DNA of 64,000 bases from Myoxocephalus aenaeus (Eukaryota > Chordata > Actinopteri > Perciformes > Cottidae): contig JBAMJR010000140.1 of NCBI GenBank assembly GCA_038501785.1, forward strand, positions 5,192,501-5,256,500, in the 5' to 3' direction. Of the stretch, positions 36,060 to 48,705 are shown piece after piece. Position numbers and translations under genes: made by a program. A model generated the notes under the pieces. That model was not told where the DNA came from and searched no databases. It was given only the letters and a program-made list of their open reading frames with translations. The first letter of the stretch is position 1, and the number at the start of each line of letters is the position of its first letter.

Positions 36060-36560
36060 GTAAGCCGCCAGATGTGTGTCTCATGCTTGAAGAGTTGGAG
36101 ATCTGCATTATTTAGCATATTAACATTCACAGAATTTAAAAAAGGGTTCCTGCATTGCCTGGAGGTTGTAATTAAGTAAACCTTAGCTTGATACATGTAA
36201 AAATCTCACAATGTGAAACTTTTTTCCCCCCGATGAACCAGTCACATCTATATGATACATATGGAAACCTCGGCGATGATATTTTTTCTTCTTGCTGCGG
36301 GATTAAATATATCAGTGATAATAACTTAAATATAGGCGACACATCAGAAATGCTTCTGACAGCTTAAATGGCAGGAAGAGTCTGCTCGCTGCTATTTTTA
36401 AGCGAGTCTGAAATCAGATTTCATCCTAACACAGATGTAGTTTTTAATTACCACCGCTTTGCTGGTAAACATGTGGAGTGCCTACAGTTACAAGGTAATA
36501 AGGTTATATTTGTTCTCGTCAAGGGATAACATAATTAATATTTCTACATTTCCCTGACAT
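36060..36560. promoter_or_regulatory. Candidate conserved non-coding element in the intron between exons 13 and 14
   Basis: AT-rich and without simple repeats, with TTTTTAATTACC and several ATTA cores. The texture is typical of vertebrate developmental enhancers. Unverified. Confidence 0.28.
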
Positions 36561-36998
36561 TACATAACTGTAAACGCACTTTTGTGTCAATATTCTAATA
36601 ATATTGTCAGTCAAATGTATAATAATAATGTCAGTTAAATGTTTTTTGAACAGGGAGTAGTCATATCTCAATGCTTCGACAAAATACTTTTACACACTCT
36701 GAAGTGCATTGAAAAATGACACAGATGGGAATGTCAGAGACCCTTTGTATCAAATATACGAAATATTTGAATCGCAAGCAGAAATAAGCAGAAAGGAGGA
36801 AAATACAGTAAAAGTGGCATATCTACCTTTTAATCCATCCAAATCCGCTATTGTTTATTTCAGTTGTAGTGCATCGTTTAAACAGATTAACACATCGCTA
36901 ATATGTGCACTTAGGCAAATATTACATTTCAGCAAAGTATGTGTATGTTGCTGTTTAAACAGTATGACACAAAGCAAAGCCAGCTGCTTTTACGCATA

Positions 36999-37001
<3 letters not shown>

Positions 37002-37041
<40 letters not shown>

Positions 37042-37077
37042 ACACCCACACCCACACACACACACACACACACACAT
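37002..37077. repeat. Compound (CA)n / (CCCACA)n microsatellite
   Basis: Two CA blocks are separated by three CCCACA units. Confidence 0.94.
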
Positions 37078-37386
37078 CACAATCTCTATTAGCAACAACA
37101 ACAGCAACCGTGTACTCACAGCATTGTGGATAAGGATGCTTTCTTTGACTGGAAAACTACACGCACACACACACACTCATTACACAAGGCCCCACTTGCT
37201 AATGCGCAGACGCTTTGGAACCAGAATGAGCGCAGAGGCAGCATCGACAGCTTCGACAGCTAAGGGCTACGTCTGTGAACTCGGAGCGCTGGAGCTGCCA
37301 CAACTCCAGCCTCTCCGGGCACTCAAGGCCAACAACAAACTCCTTGTTATCCCCCCGTGCTCTGAGCTGTGTTAAGACCAGCAGAC

Positions 37387-37410
37387 ACACACACACACAC
37401 ACACACACAC
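37387..37410. repeat. Short (CA)n microsatellite
   Basis: About 12 CA units. Confidence 0.92.
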
Positions 37411-40234
37411 TCATCCAGTGCACTGCATTGACGCACCCACACACGCAGGAAGGCATGCAAACAAAGATATTAATATGTAGACACTTGCATACATGCACCC
37501 ACATTGTCCAGGCTGGAAATACAAATGAGTGTACCTCACAACTGCATAACTCAACACACCTCTTTTCTCTCTGGCTTTCACACAAAAACAGGCCGAGGAA
37601 AGAGAAAAGCCTGGGGGCCGTAACACTGTCGAGACCCCACCGCTGTGTTACCGGTGAGATGCAACCAGGCTGGGATGGCGGTTCTTGCTCACCTAGGCCC
37701 CTAATTGCCTGATGACTGGTCCAAGGTTACAGAGGGATCGGAGGTCACTGACTCACGGATTACCCCTGAGTCCATGTCCGGATCTCGTTGTTGAGGTTGC
37801 TACGATACGGCGAGGACTCGGTGTCGCTTCACACAAGAGTTTATTTTCTCGTAATCCACAGCATCGTAATGGCAATAACAGACGCTCGACGTCTACTGTT
37901 ATGCCGTTTTAAGACTCGTTCACTCTCACTGGTGAAGTCTGTTGCTCTTGAAAGTCAAATCGGTCTTGACCATGTTCACATAGGCCGCCTTCGTCTTTTT
38001 TTTCTGGGAACTGGGAATTGTCAGCGTGCATTTGGAAGCAAGACACTGTCACTTTTGGGTGTGCTTGTCCCACATGCTCTGTATTTGCTCCCCACATGCA
38101 ATCCTTTAGACTTGTTTACCACACCCACTGTGAGGGTTTACATGAGCATCTCTGCAGTCAGGATTCAAAGGCGAAATCCACCCATTTGGATTCCCGGACA
38201 TTGTTGAAATAATCGGCGGGATGCATAGTGCGACTGATTGAGACGGTATGATGTAACGTTGTGGTTTGAAACTCTGATGACTGCTACCGGCCCGGAGGGG
38301 AGCGCATCCTGAATGTGCAGGGCAGCGCTCCAAAGAGGACATTAGATGAGGAATCCTGGAAAAAGGGCTGGGGAATGAAGCAGCAATGCAGTTAAGGCAG
38401 AATCCTCGGCGTGCGTGTAGTGAGGAGCGATCATGAAACAAGAAGCTAATCTAATTAGTCATCTGGGTTCGAACAAACCCAATGTAACTGGATCACTCAG
38501 TTAATGTGAAAGGTCACTTAACCCTGTGCGCCTCTGGCTTATCGCTACGTTAAAACACCAAATACGCTCCATTATGCTTCAAGTCTAATGAGGTAAATCA
38601 GGATAATTGTCATCCAATGACACATTATTCAGAAAGACAAAATGTCGATGCGAACACAACAGCACTGAAGCAGGAAAGTAATCTTCCAATTGCTTGATCA
38701 AAACTTGTCACTTTTTTAAATCTTGGATTGGGATGTCAGGTTTGGTTCTGTAACAGACACCTCACCACACACAGATTTTTCAACAGGGATTAATTAACTT
38801 AAGGCCTCAGGAATATAAACTTCCAGTCTCACTGTCAAGCTCTGCTGTGTGGACGTTATCGCAGTGACAAGAGGTCTCCAAATACTTGTCCCGATTCTGA
38901 CACAAACTGGGTAATGAGGAAAATCCAGGCGTCACACACGCAGAGAAAGCGCTCTCCACACAGCACACACCAAGAACAGAGAGGCGTGAAATGGGAAGGA
39001 AATGTCTGAAACTCCCAGACTTGACACAAGATCGAGGAAGGGGATAATTTGTTCTTCTCCTCCTCGCTGAATTGGATTTCCATTTTTTTTTGGCTAGGTT
39101 AAAGTTGTCCGTCCGATCGCTCCCTTCCACCTTGACGTAATCTCCCCATCTGAAGGCCATAATTCGCTCCAGAGGTAATGCAAAATGAACAGATCTGTAT
39201 GCAAATGAGGCGCAGACGTCAGGTCGGCTTAGGGATTGGCGTGGATGAGGTGTTGTGCAGGACACCTTTTGATCCGTTATTTCACTTACGGATCGGGTTC
39301 ACTTCCCAGGCAACCTTCTCAGCGAGCTGCGAGAATGTGTGTGCGTGCTGAAGTTTGTGTCTGCGTGTGAGCCAAAGTACAAAGCCGTGTTTTTTGAAGA
39401 GACCTGGTACCTTTTGCCTTGTCTGGCAGAACATAAATCTCCCATAGTGAGTACCTCCCTCTCTCTCTCTCTTTCCTTTCTCCCTCTCTCTCTCTCTCTC
39501 TCTCCCTCTCCCTGGAAAAGCAGTCAGTTCGTTGGGGACACTTCCCTTGTGGGCGTTAGGATCTCTGTGGGGGGTCACAGGTCAGTAGGCGGAGGAAGCG
39601 ACAAGCTGTGAAATGTAAAAGACCAATTTCTTCCACATGTTTCAGTGCTGGGAGAACACTGCCAAGCTGTCAGCCGGCATCACGTTTAAAATGGGCCAGG
39701 GTGCTACCCAGCAGACCTGTCACAACTCATTTGTAATTAAAAAGCCTGTGTGATGTTTAAAGCAGAGCACCCCAGAAACTTTTGAGGACTGTTAAATAAA
39801 GATGAGCTGTGCGTGCAAAAAAGAAAAAAAAGAAAAGGAAAAAAAAAGGGGGATGTATTAATAACAAAGAAGCTGTAGCCAGTTGCCTTTGTAGTAGATC
39901 AATACCAAATGAGTCTGGACTTGATTCCTGGCAAAGGCCAGGATGTTGGATTACTTAGGTGGGAAACAAGAATAGTTTGTTTTTGAAAATGAGGAAGTGG
40001 ACTCTCATTGCTATTAACAGAGGTCGTTAGTCACCTCTAGATGTGGTTACAATTGTGCTATGACCTTACCCGGAACACCAGATAAGCTGGGCAACCACAT
40101 CAGTGCATCTGATGGACACATGTATGCACTTTCAGGATCATATCAGGCGTATGGAAAGAAAAGCAAAGTAGTGCCAGTCCATCACGGACATAAAACATGG
40201 AAACATAATCATATTCACACCTTGGAATGTACGT

Positions 40235-40400
40235 CTCAAATAGACCTGACCTGCATATCTTCGGACTGCAAGAAGAAACCGCAGCACCCGGAGGAAAACG
40301 GTACAAACGAGGAAGGAACATGCAAGCTTCACAGAGAAAGACCATTTTGGCTGAGAAGCAGCTCGAACCACCGAGCCAAGAAGCAGTCGCTGCAACAGTT
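40235..40400 (+). mobile_element. Decayed teleost interspersed repeat (CACCCGGAGGAAA type)
   Basis: Contains CCTGCATATCTTCGGACTGC, GCACCCGGAGGAAA, GGAACATGCAAGCTTCACAG and CGAACCACCGAGCC in the order of a widespread fish repeat (consensus-like words GGAGAACATGCAAACTCCAC). The 124-codon plus-strand frame over it is spurious. Confidence 0.55.
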
Positions 40401-41208
40401 CCTCTGCTGTCTCAAATCATTTCATGATGGATAATGGGACTTGGAGATTGGAATGCTGTATTTGTGCATTATCATATTCAAAAAGTAGTCTGTGAAAGCC
40501 AGAACATCTATGTTTATGTAATGATAAAGTAATACAGCAACATGTGTCTGCCAGGTCAAAATGCTTTGTTTAGTTTCCTGAATTAGACGATAAATGGATA
40601 CAAATAATGATGTACAGTGTAAATGTAAGACTCGGTTACTGCTAATATTTCTATAATGTACTGTTCTAACATCTAACTGCTCAGAAAAGTTTAAAGTAAT
40701 ACCTACCGCTCATTGACAAAACCTTTTTCAGTAATTGCTTGGGAACAGCACTTAAGTTATGTGTGGCACCAAATATGTATTTATTCATTAATTTTTTCTT
40801 TTCAACAATAAAAGAAACACAGGAAACTTCAAATTAAATTGGATGATGCTGTCAGTTTTATTAATTGATATAATGCTTCCCATGTCATCCTGTCAAGGAG
40901 GGTTTGTTTACTTATTTATTTTGGTGGTTATATTATCATAAGGCTTCATCAGTACATTTCCCTTAACTCGCACTAAGGTGACAGTGTATCCGTTGGAGGT
41001 TTGCATATCATATCTAAGGAAGCCACCTTTGTTTGATTTAACTTCTGTCAGTGAAACTTAGCCCAACCCTACCCTCGAGCACATTCACTTCACTGGAGAA
41101 CTGCAGTAAGTGAGGCCTGCCATTCTTCTCATCCCAGTGCTTGTGACATTAGGGTGACATTTTCTCCCCACTGTGGCATAGTCGGGGGTTTTAACATCGG
41201 ACCCCTAC

Positions 41209-41524
41209 CTGGCAGAGATGAGGAAGAGCAAGCGGAATCAGCTGACAGGTGGAGAGGAGACCCCCGGTGAGAATGCGCCACAGCGGGCTCGCCTGCCCTG
41301 CTGCTGGGGCCCGCGTGTGGCTGCTGTTGAGGGTATAACTGGGACTGGGGATGAATGGGCTGAGGAGTGAGCTGGGCCTGGGATGGGGGCTGGAGTGGCA
41401 GTTGGCATTGCGGTTGATCATGATGGACCTCAGGTTGGGACATGACAGAGAGGTTTGGTGGGGGTATTGACAGCGTGATGCAGCGCTCTGGTCCTCCAGA
41501 CGTTCCAGAAGGGAGCCTCTTTAC
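41209..41524 (-). CDS. ofcc1: ofcc1 exon 13, Pro/Gln-rich linker
   Basis: This is the longest exon at 316 nt (phase 0 in, phase 1 out; acceptor GTGCTTCAG, donor CCAG/GTAGGG). It starts VKRLPSGTSGGPERCITLSI, closing the folded region, then becomes rich in Pro, Gln, Ser and His (QPQCQLPLQPPSQAQLTPQP, YPQQQPHAGPSS) and ends SACSSSSLPG. The composition suggests an extended, disordered linker between the C2-like part and the membrane part. Repeated CCCAG-type codons make it prone to length change between species. Confidence 0.88.
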
Positions 41525-42274
41525 CTGAAGCACCATAAACAAAAGGGCGGTCTTTCCGTGTTTGAGGTCTCAGTGATCAGTGAACATTATAATAAAATTA
41601 GAACCTCATCAGCAGTCATGTTCCTTACATTCCATTGCATCACCATTGTTTTGGGGGAAAACAGCATGTGTGTGTAATTACACTACAGGTGTTCGTGATC
41701 AAACTGCAGACGTAGCTAACTATTAGCGTTTGTCATAGTGGGCCATAATGGTATAACATAATGTAATTAAGACCATACATGTGCCTAGTACGAATATTGC
41801 ACATCCTATGCAAAGATGTACAAAAATATCTCTATTTTCATCCCTCGGAAATGAAAGCAGTGATGATAATGCAGTAATACAAACAACATGTCACAGTCGA
41901 AGGGATAAATAAAGAGACCAAACCAAACCAGAGAGCTTTGTTCTGGCTTTTAATTAAATTAAGATGTTTACTAATCTAATCAATGCATCAGTTAAATGCA
42001 TCCGGAATTGCTGGGTAAAGATGTGGTTCTTGTTTGTTCTCTGGGGCCAATTTCCAACTACTTTTATCGTAGAAAACCCCCAAATTCATCCCCCATCTAC
42101 CCAGATCCACCAACCTGCCTCCCAAATAATAGGGGATCCAAGTGGGGGGTAAACACACACACAAGCATATTATATACCATCACTCATACCTGCACACAAT
42201 TATGAACATAACATGAACGAAAACAACAGTTACACGCATGCACATGTTTCCTCATCGCACACACACACACATAC
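41525..42274. other. Intron between exons 12 and 13
   Basis: 750 bp. It starts (transcript sense) with a short (TG)n directly at the exon 12 donor. Nothing else was recognised. Confidence 0.6.
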
Positions 42275-42389
42275 CTGAAAGTACAGGTTGCACAGCCAGT
42301 GGTCGAGATCAGAGGAGACGACGGCTTCAATCTTTTTAAACTGGTCCAGTTGTGGGTTCGGCTCCCCCCTGAGCAGGGGGGTTTTGAAC
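42275..42389 (-). CDS. ofcc1: ofcc1 exon 12, end of the C2-like region
   Basis: The 115-nt exon (phase 2 in, phase 0 out) lies between acceptor ATTGTACCAG and donor TTTCAG/GTATGT. It encodes FKTPLLRGEPNPQLDQFKKI then EAVVSSDLDHWLCNLYFQ. FKTPLLRG completes the pattern begun in exon 11, and the DHWLCNLYFQ end is a compact hydrophobic strand or helix. The donor runs straight into a short (TG)n in transcript sense (42259-42270). The intron to exon 11 is only 273 bp. Confidence 0.88.
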
Positions 42390-42548
42390 CTGGTACAATG
42401 ACACAGAACCGGTAATTGTCATTGTGCAAAAAGATGTACGATGGGCTAGGTTTTTTTAAATTAGGGACTGAAAAATAACTATAATTTCATGTCACTCCAT
42501 GTGATGTTTTGCTGAGGGGCATAACAGTTTAGGGACCTAAAATACTTA

Positions 42549-42551
<3 letters not shown>

Positions 42552-42601
<50 letters not shown>

Positions 42602-42602
42602 G
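42552..42602. repeat. (AT)n microsatellite just after exon 11
   Basis: An interrupted AT tract about 60 nt downstream (transcript sense) of the exon 11 donor. Confidence 0.94.
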
Positions 42603-42662
42603 CTCTTCAAAACACAAACTCCTTGAGGTCCAGCAGCTAACTTTGATCTGCCACTGGCGCAC

Positions 42663-42811
42663 CTGCCGTGGACAAGGCCGAGGCTCGGTCTGCAAACAGG
42701 AAAGGCCCCCCAAGCCAGCGCAGAGCTGACGTGGCTGCTGTCTCCCGGTAGTGCGATCAGTTGGAAGATCAGGACCATGGAGGGCACGACCTCACAGGCT
42801 GCAGGTAGGAT
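42663..42811 (-). CDS. ofcc1: ofcc1 exon 11, core of the C2-like region
   Basis: The 149-nt exon (phase 0 in, phase 2 out) has acceptor TGTGTCTGCAG and donor GGCAG/GTGCGC. It encodes ILPAACEVVPSMVLIFQLIA, then LPGDSSHVSSALAWGAFPVC and SLGLVHG. The succession of a hydrophobic strand (MVLIFQLIAL), a turn and WGAFP is what one sees in the second half of a C2-like fold, where it is normally followed by an FK-PLLRG segment. That segment appears at the start of exon 12. Confidence 0.88.
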
Positions 42812-43982
42812 CTGCAGACACAGGAAGAGACACAATGTCGCTCACAATTCCACCCAGTGGAACACACATGCCTGCACTAACTTATGCACACATATGCAGA
42901 CACATCGACACGGCATATACAGTAGTACAGGACTAAGCATGCATAGACTTGCTCACAACCAGGAGGCCAATGACAAACAGAAACACGGAGGGTAACAAAC
43001 AGAACAGGAGCCCTCAGGGAGGTACTTAATCTACATCCTAGACTTGAATCCTCTTTTAACTTTTTTCCAGTTTCTTTTTGGAGCCTTCTTAAACTGCCAT
43101 TCTTACACGTCCAACTCAGCCAATTGCCTAAAAGGAGATGTTGGAATGATAAAGACTGTCGGCATCAAACACAGGGTGGAGGAGAAGTTGAGATTGCCGT
43201 TGTAGTCTATGAGCTGACAGTTATTGAAGATCCGACGCAGTGAGGCCGCCATCAATCAAACCAATGATATTAAGGGTATCTTGCATGAGGCAAAAAGTGT
43301 TAGCGGTTAGCAGTCGATGCCAAACATTCTTATTTACCCAGAGAACGGTGGATTTGCTTAAAAAATGAACTGACAGTGAGGTGTGTGCCACTTCATCCAT
43401 CACTGGGGGGAAATATTTTATCCCTTTATTAGTTGTAATGGGAAACGCGGGGGACTTGTTTTAACACATAAATCATGTGTATCCCTCCCACCCCCCAGAT
43501 AATCTGCTTTTGGTATGCACCTGTGAAATGATGGGTAGTAGTGTCTGACTCAGGACACAAATTTATGGCATAATATCACGGATTATGGATATTGAGGATA
43601 TTTCCTATTATTCATTTGCAGTAAGAAATATGACCTGCATGAATAGTAATTTGTGTGCATGTACGAGTGCATCTGTGTGAAGGAGACATGCACTTGTTTG
43701 CATATATGTGTATGTGGGAAGTGTTGCTGTGAGGTTTGTGAGACTGGATGATGTGCTTCAGAGGTTTTGTTCACTTCCTGTGTTAGCTAGTGGAGCTGCT
43801 CAAACCATTAGAAGTAATTCAAAATGGACTGATATTTTCTCGTTTGTAAAAAGGGTACATGTCTCCACAAAAGAAAGGAGGAAATATTATTATTGTGCAA
43901 GATAATTCAGTTCTTTGTCAAATAACTAAACCTCCTTCCTCAATGAACACAACATAGGACAAAATATGTTAATACAATATAT

Positions 43983-44002
43983 GCATATATATATATATAT
44001 AT
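43983..44002. repeat. Short (AT)n microsatellite
   Basis: About 10 AT units. Confidence 0.9.
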
Positions 44003-44374
44003 CAAGGATATCCATAACATTTCCTTTGACCTTTCATCTTTTTTTCAATGTTCTTCCTCAGTCCTTCTTCTTCCCCCTTTAACATTAAAATGTGGAATCT
44101 TGTGCACATTCCCATTCGGTGCACAAATACCGTGGGCCCGACTCCTCTTGTGTGCTCCCACTTGCCAACAAATCCAAGACATCTCCAACTGAACTGCACT
44201 GTTTCTGTCTAAATCCAAACCCAGACGCACAAAGCAAAGGGTGATTGAAAAAAAAAAGTAGAGAGAGGGAGGAAAGGAAAATAAGCTCCTGGCTTTCCCT
44301 TACCATCACTAATTCCTCATTTCCTCTTAGAAGGCACTGCAAGCACTCCTAAAATCGCACGCTACAGTGTGGGC

Positions 44375-44405
<31 letters not shown>

Positions 44406-45299
44406 AAACATCCAAGCCAATCCTGATAGTGGTGGAAACGCCGATCAGATTTGTCTGAGACTATCAATGGGGACAACAACAACAGGTTTGTCTATAAAGC
44501 ACAGCCGAGCGTTTGGGGAGGAGAGGAGGTAAGGAAGAGTGACACGAGGCATTTACCATGGCGTACTTAAACCTTTTTTACCTCTGAATCAGATCCCAGG
44601 TCCACATTCAGTTCATGCCAGTTTTTACCCCGTCCTTTATGTTTGATGGGAGCTGCAGACAATATTATCAGGATGCTCTCGCTCAGTGAATACGCCCACT
44701 AGCACATTGGCAGTGTCCACATGTGCTAAATGCTCCAGCTAAGGCCTTTAGAGTTGCCATCAGAACACTGAAGAAGCCCTTTCTGTATGAAACTATATGG
44801 AATCAGGGGGAACACTGGATTTAGTGGCTTCTGTTTTGAGGTTTCTGTTGTGATTCTTACGTACTGTGCACACATCATCGATGAATAAACATAAACCGGG
44901 ATCTCTAATCCACTGGTCAATATCAACCATCCGAAACGAGTATGTAGGTTTTAAGATTAGTACAGCCTCTATAGAGGATGTGTTCCCTCATATCAAGAGG
45001 TTTAAGAAAGTGCTTGTGAAATGTGCATTGATTTCATCAAACGTAATCTGCTGTGTTGTTTCATCAAAAGAGCAAAATGTGAAAACATGTTTAGTCTTTG
45101 ACCATGCAGTCGAAATGAAAGTTGAGATTTTTAATATCAATTTTAGTCAATACTGCCTAACTTTTCCATTTCTTCTTTTATCCAGCTCAACTCCGTCACA
45201 GACACTCAAATACATGCAGAAAAGAAAACTAAATTTTTCATTGCATTTGTACATTTTCATTCCAATAAAACATTACTTCCTTATATAAATGAATAATTG

Positions 45300-45920
45300 A
45301 TCCTGGGTTTGATTTACATGCATGGATTAAATGTCATGTTTGAAAAGTTGTTGTTTTATTCATACGGAGATCCCCGGAGAAAAACCCAGAGGCTGTGTGT
45401 GGCATATTTTCATATGCCATCTTTTACAGCAATATAACTTCTCATAACCCTTTCAATCTTCACTGCAACTGATGAAACCAAGCGAAACAGAAAGTGGAAT
45501 TTGGAATTACTGTGGTAAATACAAAAACTCAAAATGCAGTATGGCCAGTTCTGTCATATTAGCAAAGCATGTTCTATGCTTTGCTTTTATCTGAGGGGAC
45601 TGTTGGTTTTTAAGATTGCGTTTTACAATTTTTTTTTCATTGAATTTCACATCAAAGGCTTCGTCCATGTCATTGGAATTTAGCGTGATTTAATTCAGGT
45701 TCCCTTAATGTGAAAATTGCTTTTAGATAAGAGATGTTTTATATTTATTCTAATATTTCGCTGGAAATAAAAGAAATATTCAAAGAAGCTTCCCCACGCA
45801 TCGCATGAATTAAGGGATTCTTATTAAATTAAATGCACAGTCACAAATCACAGCCTGATTCTGTCCTTTCCTCGTTAAATAAAAACACATTAGTGTCAAT
45901 AGAGGGACTCTGGGAGTAGC
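45300..45920. promoter_or_regulatory. Candidate conserved non-coding element in the intron between exons 10 and 11
   Basis: Repeat-free AT-rich block with no coding signal. Proposed on texture only. Confidence 0.22.
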
Positions 45921-46218
45921 CATGTTTTCTTTCAAATCTGCAACCCTAATTGGGAATGTCAATACTGACCGCAAACCAAACATTTGGACTTCATACTAAA
46001 TGTTAGTTTTTTATAGAATTATCCCATTTAGGTTTTGCCACACTCCAACATTTAAACAACGCTAAACACAAACTGAAGTCATGACTCGTGATTAATTTAT
46101 GTTCAATGTTCAATGAATCTATCTAAATGTAATTATTACTATTTTTGATGTCTTGTGGACTGTATTTTTTGAAAAGGCTTTCTGATTCATGCTTTGCTTT
46201 TGTCCAGCATGTCCTCAC

Positions 46219-46461
46219 CATGAATAGGCTCTGGTTAAGGTGCAGGTCAGTGTCCCAGAAGCGCCCCCGATGCTCGACCGGCTCGGTGGACCCCGCCCAC
46301 TGTTGCTGCTCTTTCTTGCTGCACCAGGCCAGAGCCGGGCCCCCGAGACGGCGGTGAAGGGCCACACTGACAGTATAGAGGCCCCTTGGCAGCTTGTCTC
46401 TGGTGGCTCTTAGGCAGCACACACACACCTCCACAGGCTGTGGGCTTGTGCTCTGGGTCAC
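46219..46461 (-). CDS. ofcc1: ofcc1 exon 10, first part of a C2-like region
   Basis: The 243-nt exon (81 codons) is phase 0 on both sides (acceptor GTTATAG, donor ATG/GTGAGG). Key segments are VEVCVCCLRATRDKLPRGLY, TVSVALHRRLGG, ALAWCSKKEQQQW, EHRGRFWDTDLHL and NQSLFM. The alternating hydrophobic strands, glycine turns and the WDTDLHLNQSLF strand resemble the start of a C2-like beta-sandwich. This is an inference from pattern, not a database match. The Asp cluster typical of calcium-binding C2 domains is not evident. The codons for VCVC form a short (GTGT)n inside coding sequence. Confidence 0.88.
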
Positions 46462-47569
46462 CTATAACACACAAAGTGCAGAACATACATTTTATTTCTC
46501 GCATCAACTGAGTTTATTAGTGGACAGTTGGACTGATGGGTCGCCACATTTGTTGTCTCATTGGAGTGGACTCATGAATGACAGACACATATGTACAGAT
46601 GATTAATAGTAGAACTGTAAATCTACTGGACATGTTACTCTTTAAACAAACAAACCAATATTAAACCTAAATATATTTACTAATTAAACATTTTTATTTT
46701 GTTATTGCAAAACTGTAATACCTCACAAAACAAAATGTGGTTGTATTGTCTTACACAATATCCACACAACTCTACACTTATACCCAATATTAGAGCTTGA
46801 CAGAGACACATACACACTGAAAACAGTGAGACCATATATCTGTGTTTGCTGGTAACCAGGATGCAATTGATACTCAGTTGTATCAAGCTAACAGCCGGTT
46901 TGTCTGTTTGTTGTTGGACTTTTCCACTAAATCATCAACTAGTGTGTCACACACTTGTTAAACACTTGTCTTTCGTCAACCTGCCTCTAAAACAAACAAT
47001 GTGTTGACAGTGTGAAGCTTCCATATTGACCACCGTTGTAAATGCTTTCAACAGACGTGTATCTAAGCTAATCTACATGTGTAACTACTGTTTGAAGTGC
47101 TATGTAAATACAGTTTACTTAGATACTTATCACTTGCCCTGTTTTTTACAACACCTCCTCATTCATACGTACGAGTTATTTAAACACATATAACATTGTT
47201 CTTGTGGGTAAATGGAAACTAATGTTCCTTCTCCTAAATTGTGTCATATTTACTTGAGCTGTTTAGGATAGACCTCCACTTTGTAAAGACATTTTAGTTG
47301 TTCATTTTATGTAATTTCATATTCATTATTGAGGTGGTAGTTTGCAGTGGTGTTGTACTGACTGAATTACAATAAGAAGTGTTTCTAATTGTGTTGTTTT
47401 CCTTATAAACATGAGGGCGGCAGAATATTAGTAACAGCCACTAACTGTGACCTCAAAGCCAAACATATATTTGAATTAACATATCCATGACAGTGCCAAA
47501 ATAAACAAACTTTATGGGCATTGTAAAAGTAAACTTTATGGCTGAACACTTGTATTTGATCATACTATA

Positions 47570-47640
47570 TTGTCCAGGTGTACATTACACAGGTAGTATA
47601 TGTAACACCTAATAAAGTTGCCACTGAGTGTATATTTGTA
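47570..47640. mobile_element. Repeat fragment (ACCTAATAAAGTTGCCACTGA)
   Basis: The words GGTGTACATTACACAGGTA and CACCTAATAAAGTTGCCACT belong to a frequent fish repeat end. Only a short fragment is present. Confidence 0.45.
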
Positions 47641-48537
47641 AGGAATAGAGTGCAGGCATGTCATATTTTTGTGGGCCTATCCAGACGTTAGCGTCACACT
47701 GGCTCCCTCAACAAAAAGCCAATGGTATATATTTATTGGATTTTGTATTATTGAAGAAAATAGCTCTGTGGCAAATTATTATTATCATATTTTTAATTTT
47801 TTACACGTCATGTTCAGTGAGATAACACCACTTGTATGATCTGTGGAGCAATTGTCACGAGTAAAAAACTAAAATGAGGCTATAAAAGAACAACCCCACA
47901 ATCGCATGACTTCCTGTCACCACCACTAAGCTAAAGGTAGACTAGTGCTCAGCGTGATGACGCTGACTCCTCTTTTTTAAGACACGCCAAAGCTCAAGAA
48001 TTCAAAAGTGGGGAATTTACTAACATATTTTATGTCGTAGAACAAATTGTTTAGATCGTATTTCAGGCATCTAACAAAAAAGCCATTCAAAGTCCCGGAG
48101 GTGAAAACATGCTCATTCATTTCAAGGCTTTAGGACTCAATCCTGCACTACTCTATTGACCAAGACACAAGTTGCATGTCATTTGGTAAAGGAGTGAAGT
48201 GAGAGAAATATCATGACCTTATATCATGACCTTGCTGCATGCAGGCCTCGACACAAAATGATAAATAGAAAAATAGGATGCACATCTAAAGATAAGACAG
48301 CATGGCCAAAGGAAGACAGTTTTTCCATCACTAACTTGGCTCATGTCGTAGCACAACATCTAAATGTTATGTATGATGTAATTCCCCATTTTTTGGGGGA
48401 GTCATCTTTTTTTTTTTTTAAGGTATGTTTGCTGAAAAACAGAAGTGGTTTAGTCCAACTGCAGTCGAGCAGTCATATATGTAAGATATGGCCAGTGCAG
48501 CTGCAGGCCTCCATCTGGTGATCTCCATTCAACCATT

Positions 48538-48705
48538 TAGGGGCTAAGTGCCTTGCTTCAAGGGCACATCAGCATTCCTTGTTATCGAAAGTTGAGAGTG
48601 GTATTTATTTCCCGTGGCCACACTGCCCATTCAGATGAAGGTTTCAGAACGCCAACCTTCTGGTAGCACGCTCATCCGACTAACCTTCAGGCTAAATCAG
48701 CCCAC
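48538..48705 (+). mobile_element. Decayed teleost interspersed repeat (AAGTGCCTTGCTTCAAGGGC type)
   Basis: Contains AAGTGCCTTGCTTCAAGGGC, then ACGCCAACCTTCTGGTAGC and CGACTAACCTTCAGGC, the usual order of a common fish retroposon tail. Family not named. Confidence 0.5.

Larger units (their letters stand above)
35326..41208. other. Intron between exons 13 and 14
   Basis: 5.9 kb. It holds an unusually constrained-looking AT-rich block at 36060-36560, (CA)n tracts at 37002-37077 and 37387-37410, a (TC)-rich stretch near 39455-39510 and an interspersed-repeat relic at 40235-40400. Open frames at 37199-37585 and 37788-38207 show no coding pattern. Confidence 0.45.
42812..46218. other. Intron between exons 10 and 11
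   Basis: 3.4 kb. It contains short (AT)n (43983-44002) and (GA)n (44379-44405) tracts, a 140-codon plus-strand open frame at 44866-45288 that is not convincing as a gene, and a repeat-poor AT-rich block at 45300-45920. Confidence 0.5.

Noticed and set aside
40060..40434. 124-codon plus-strand frame
   Set aside because: It overlaps a decayed interspersed repeat.
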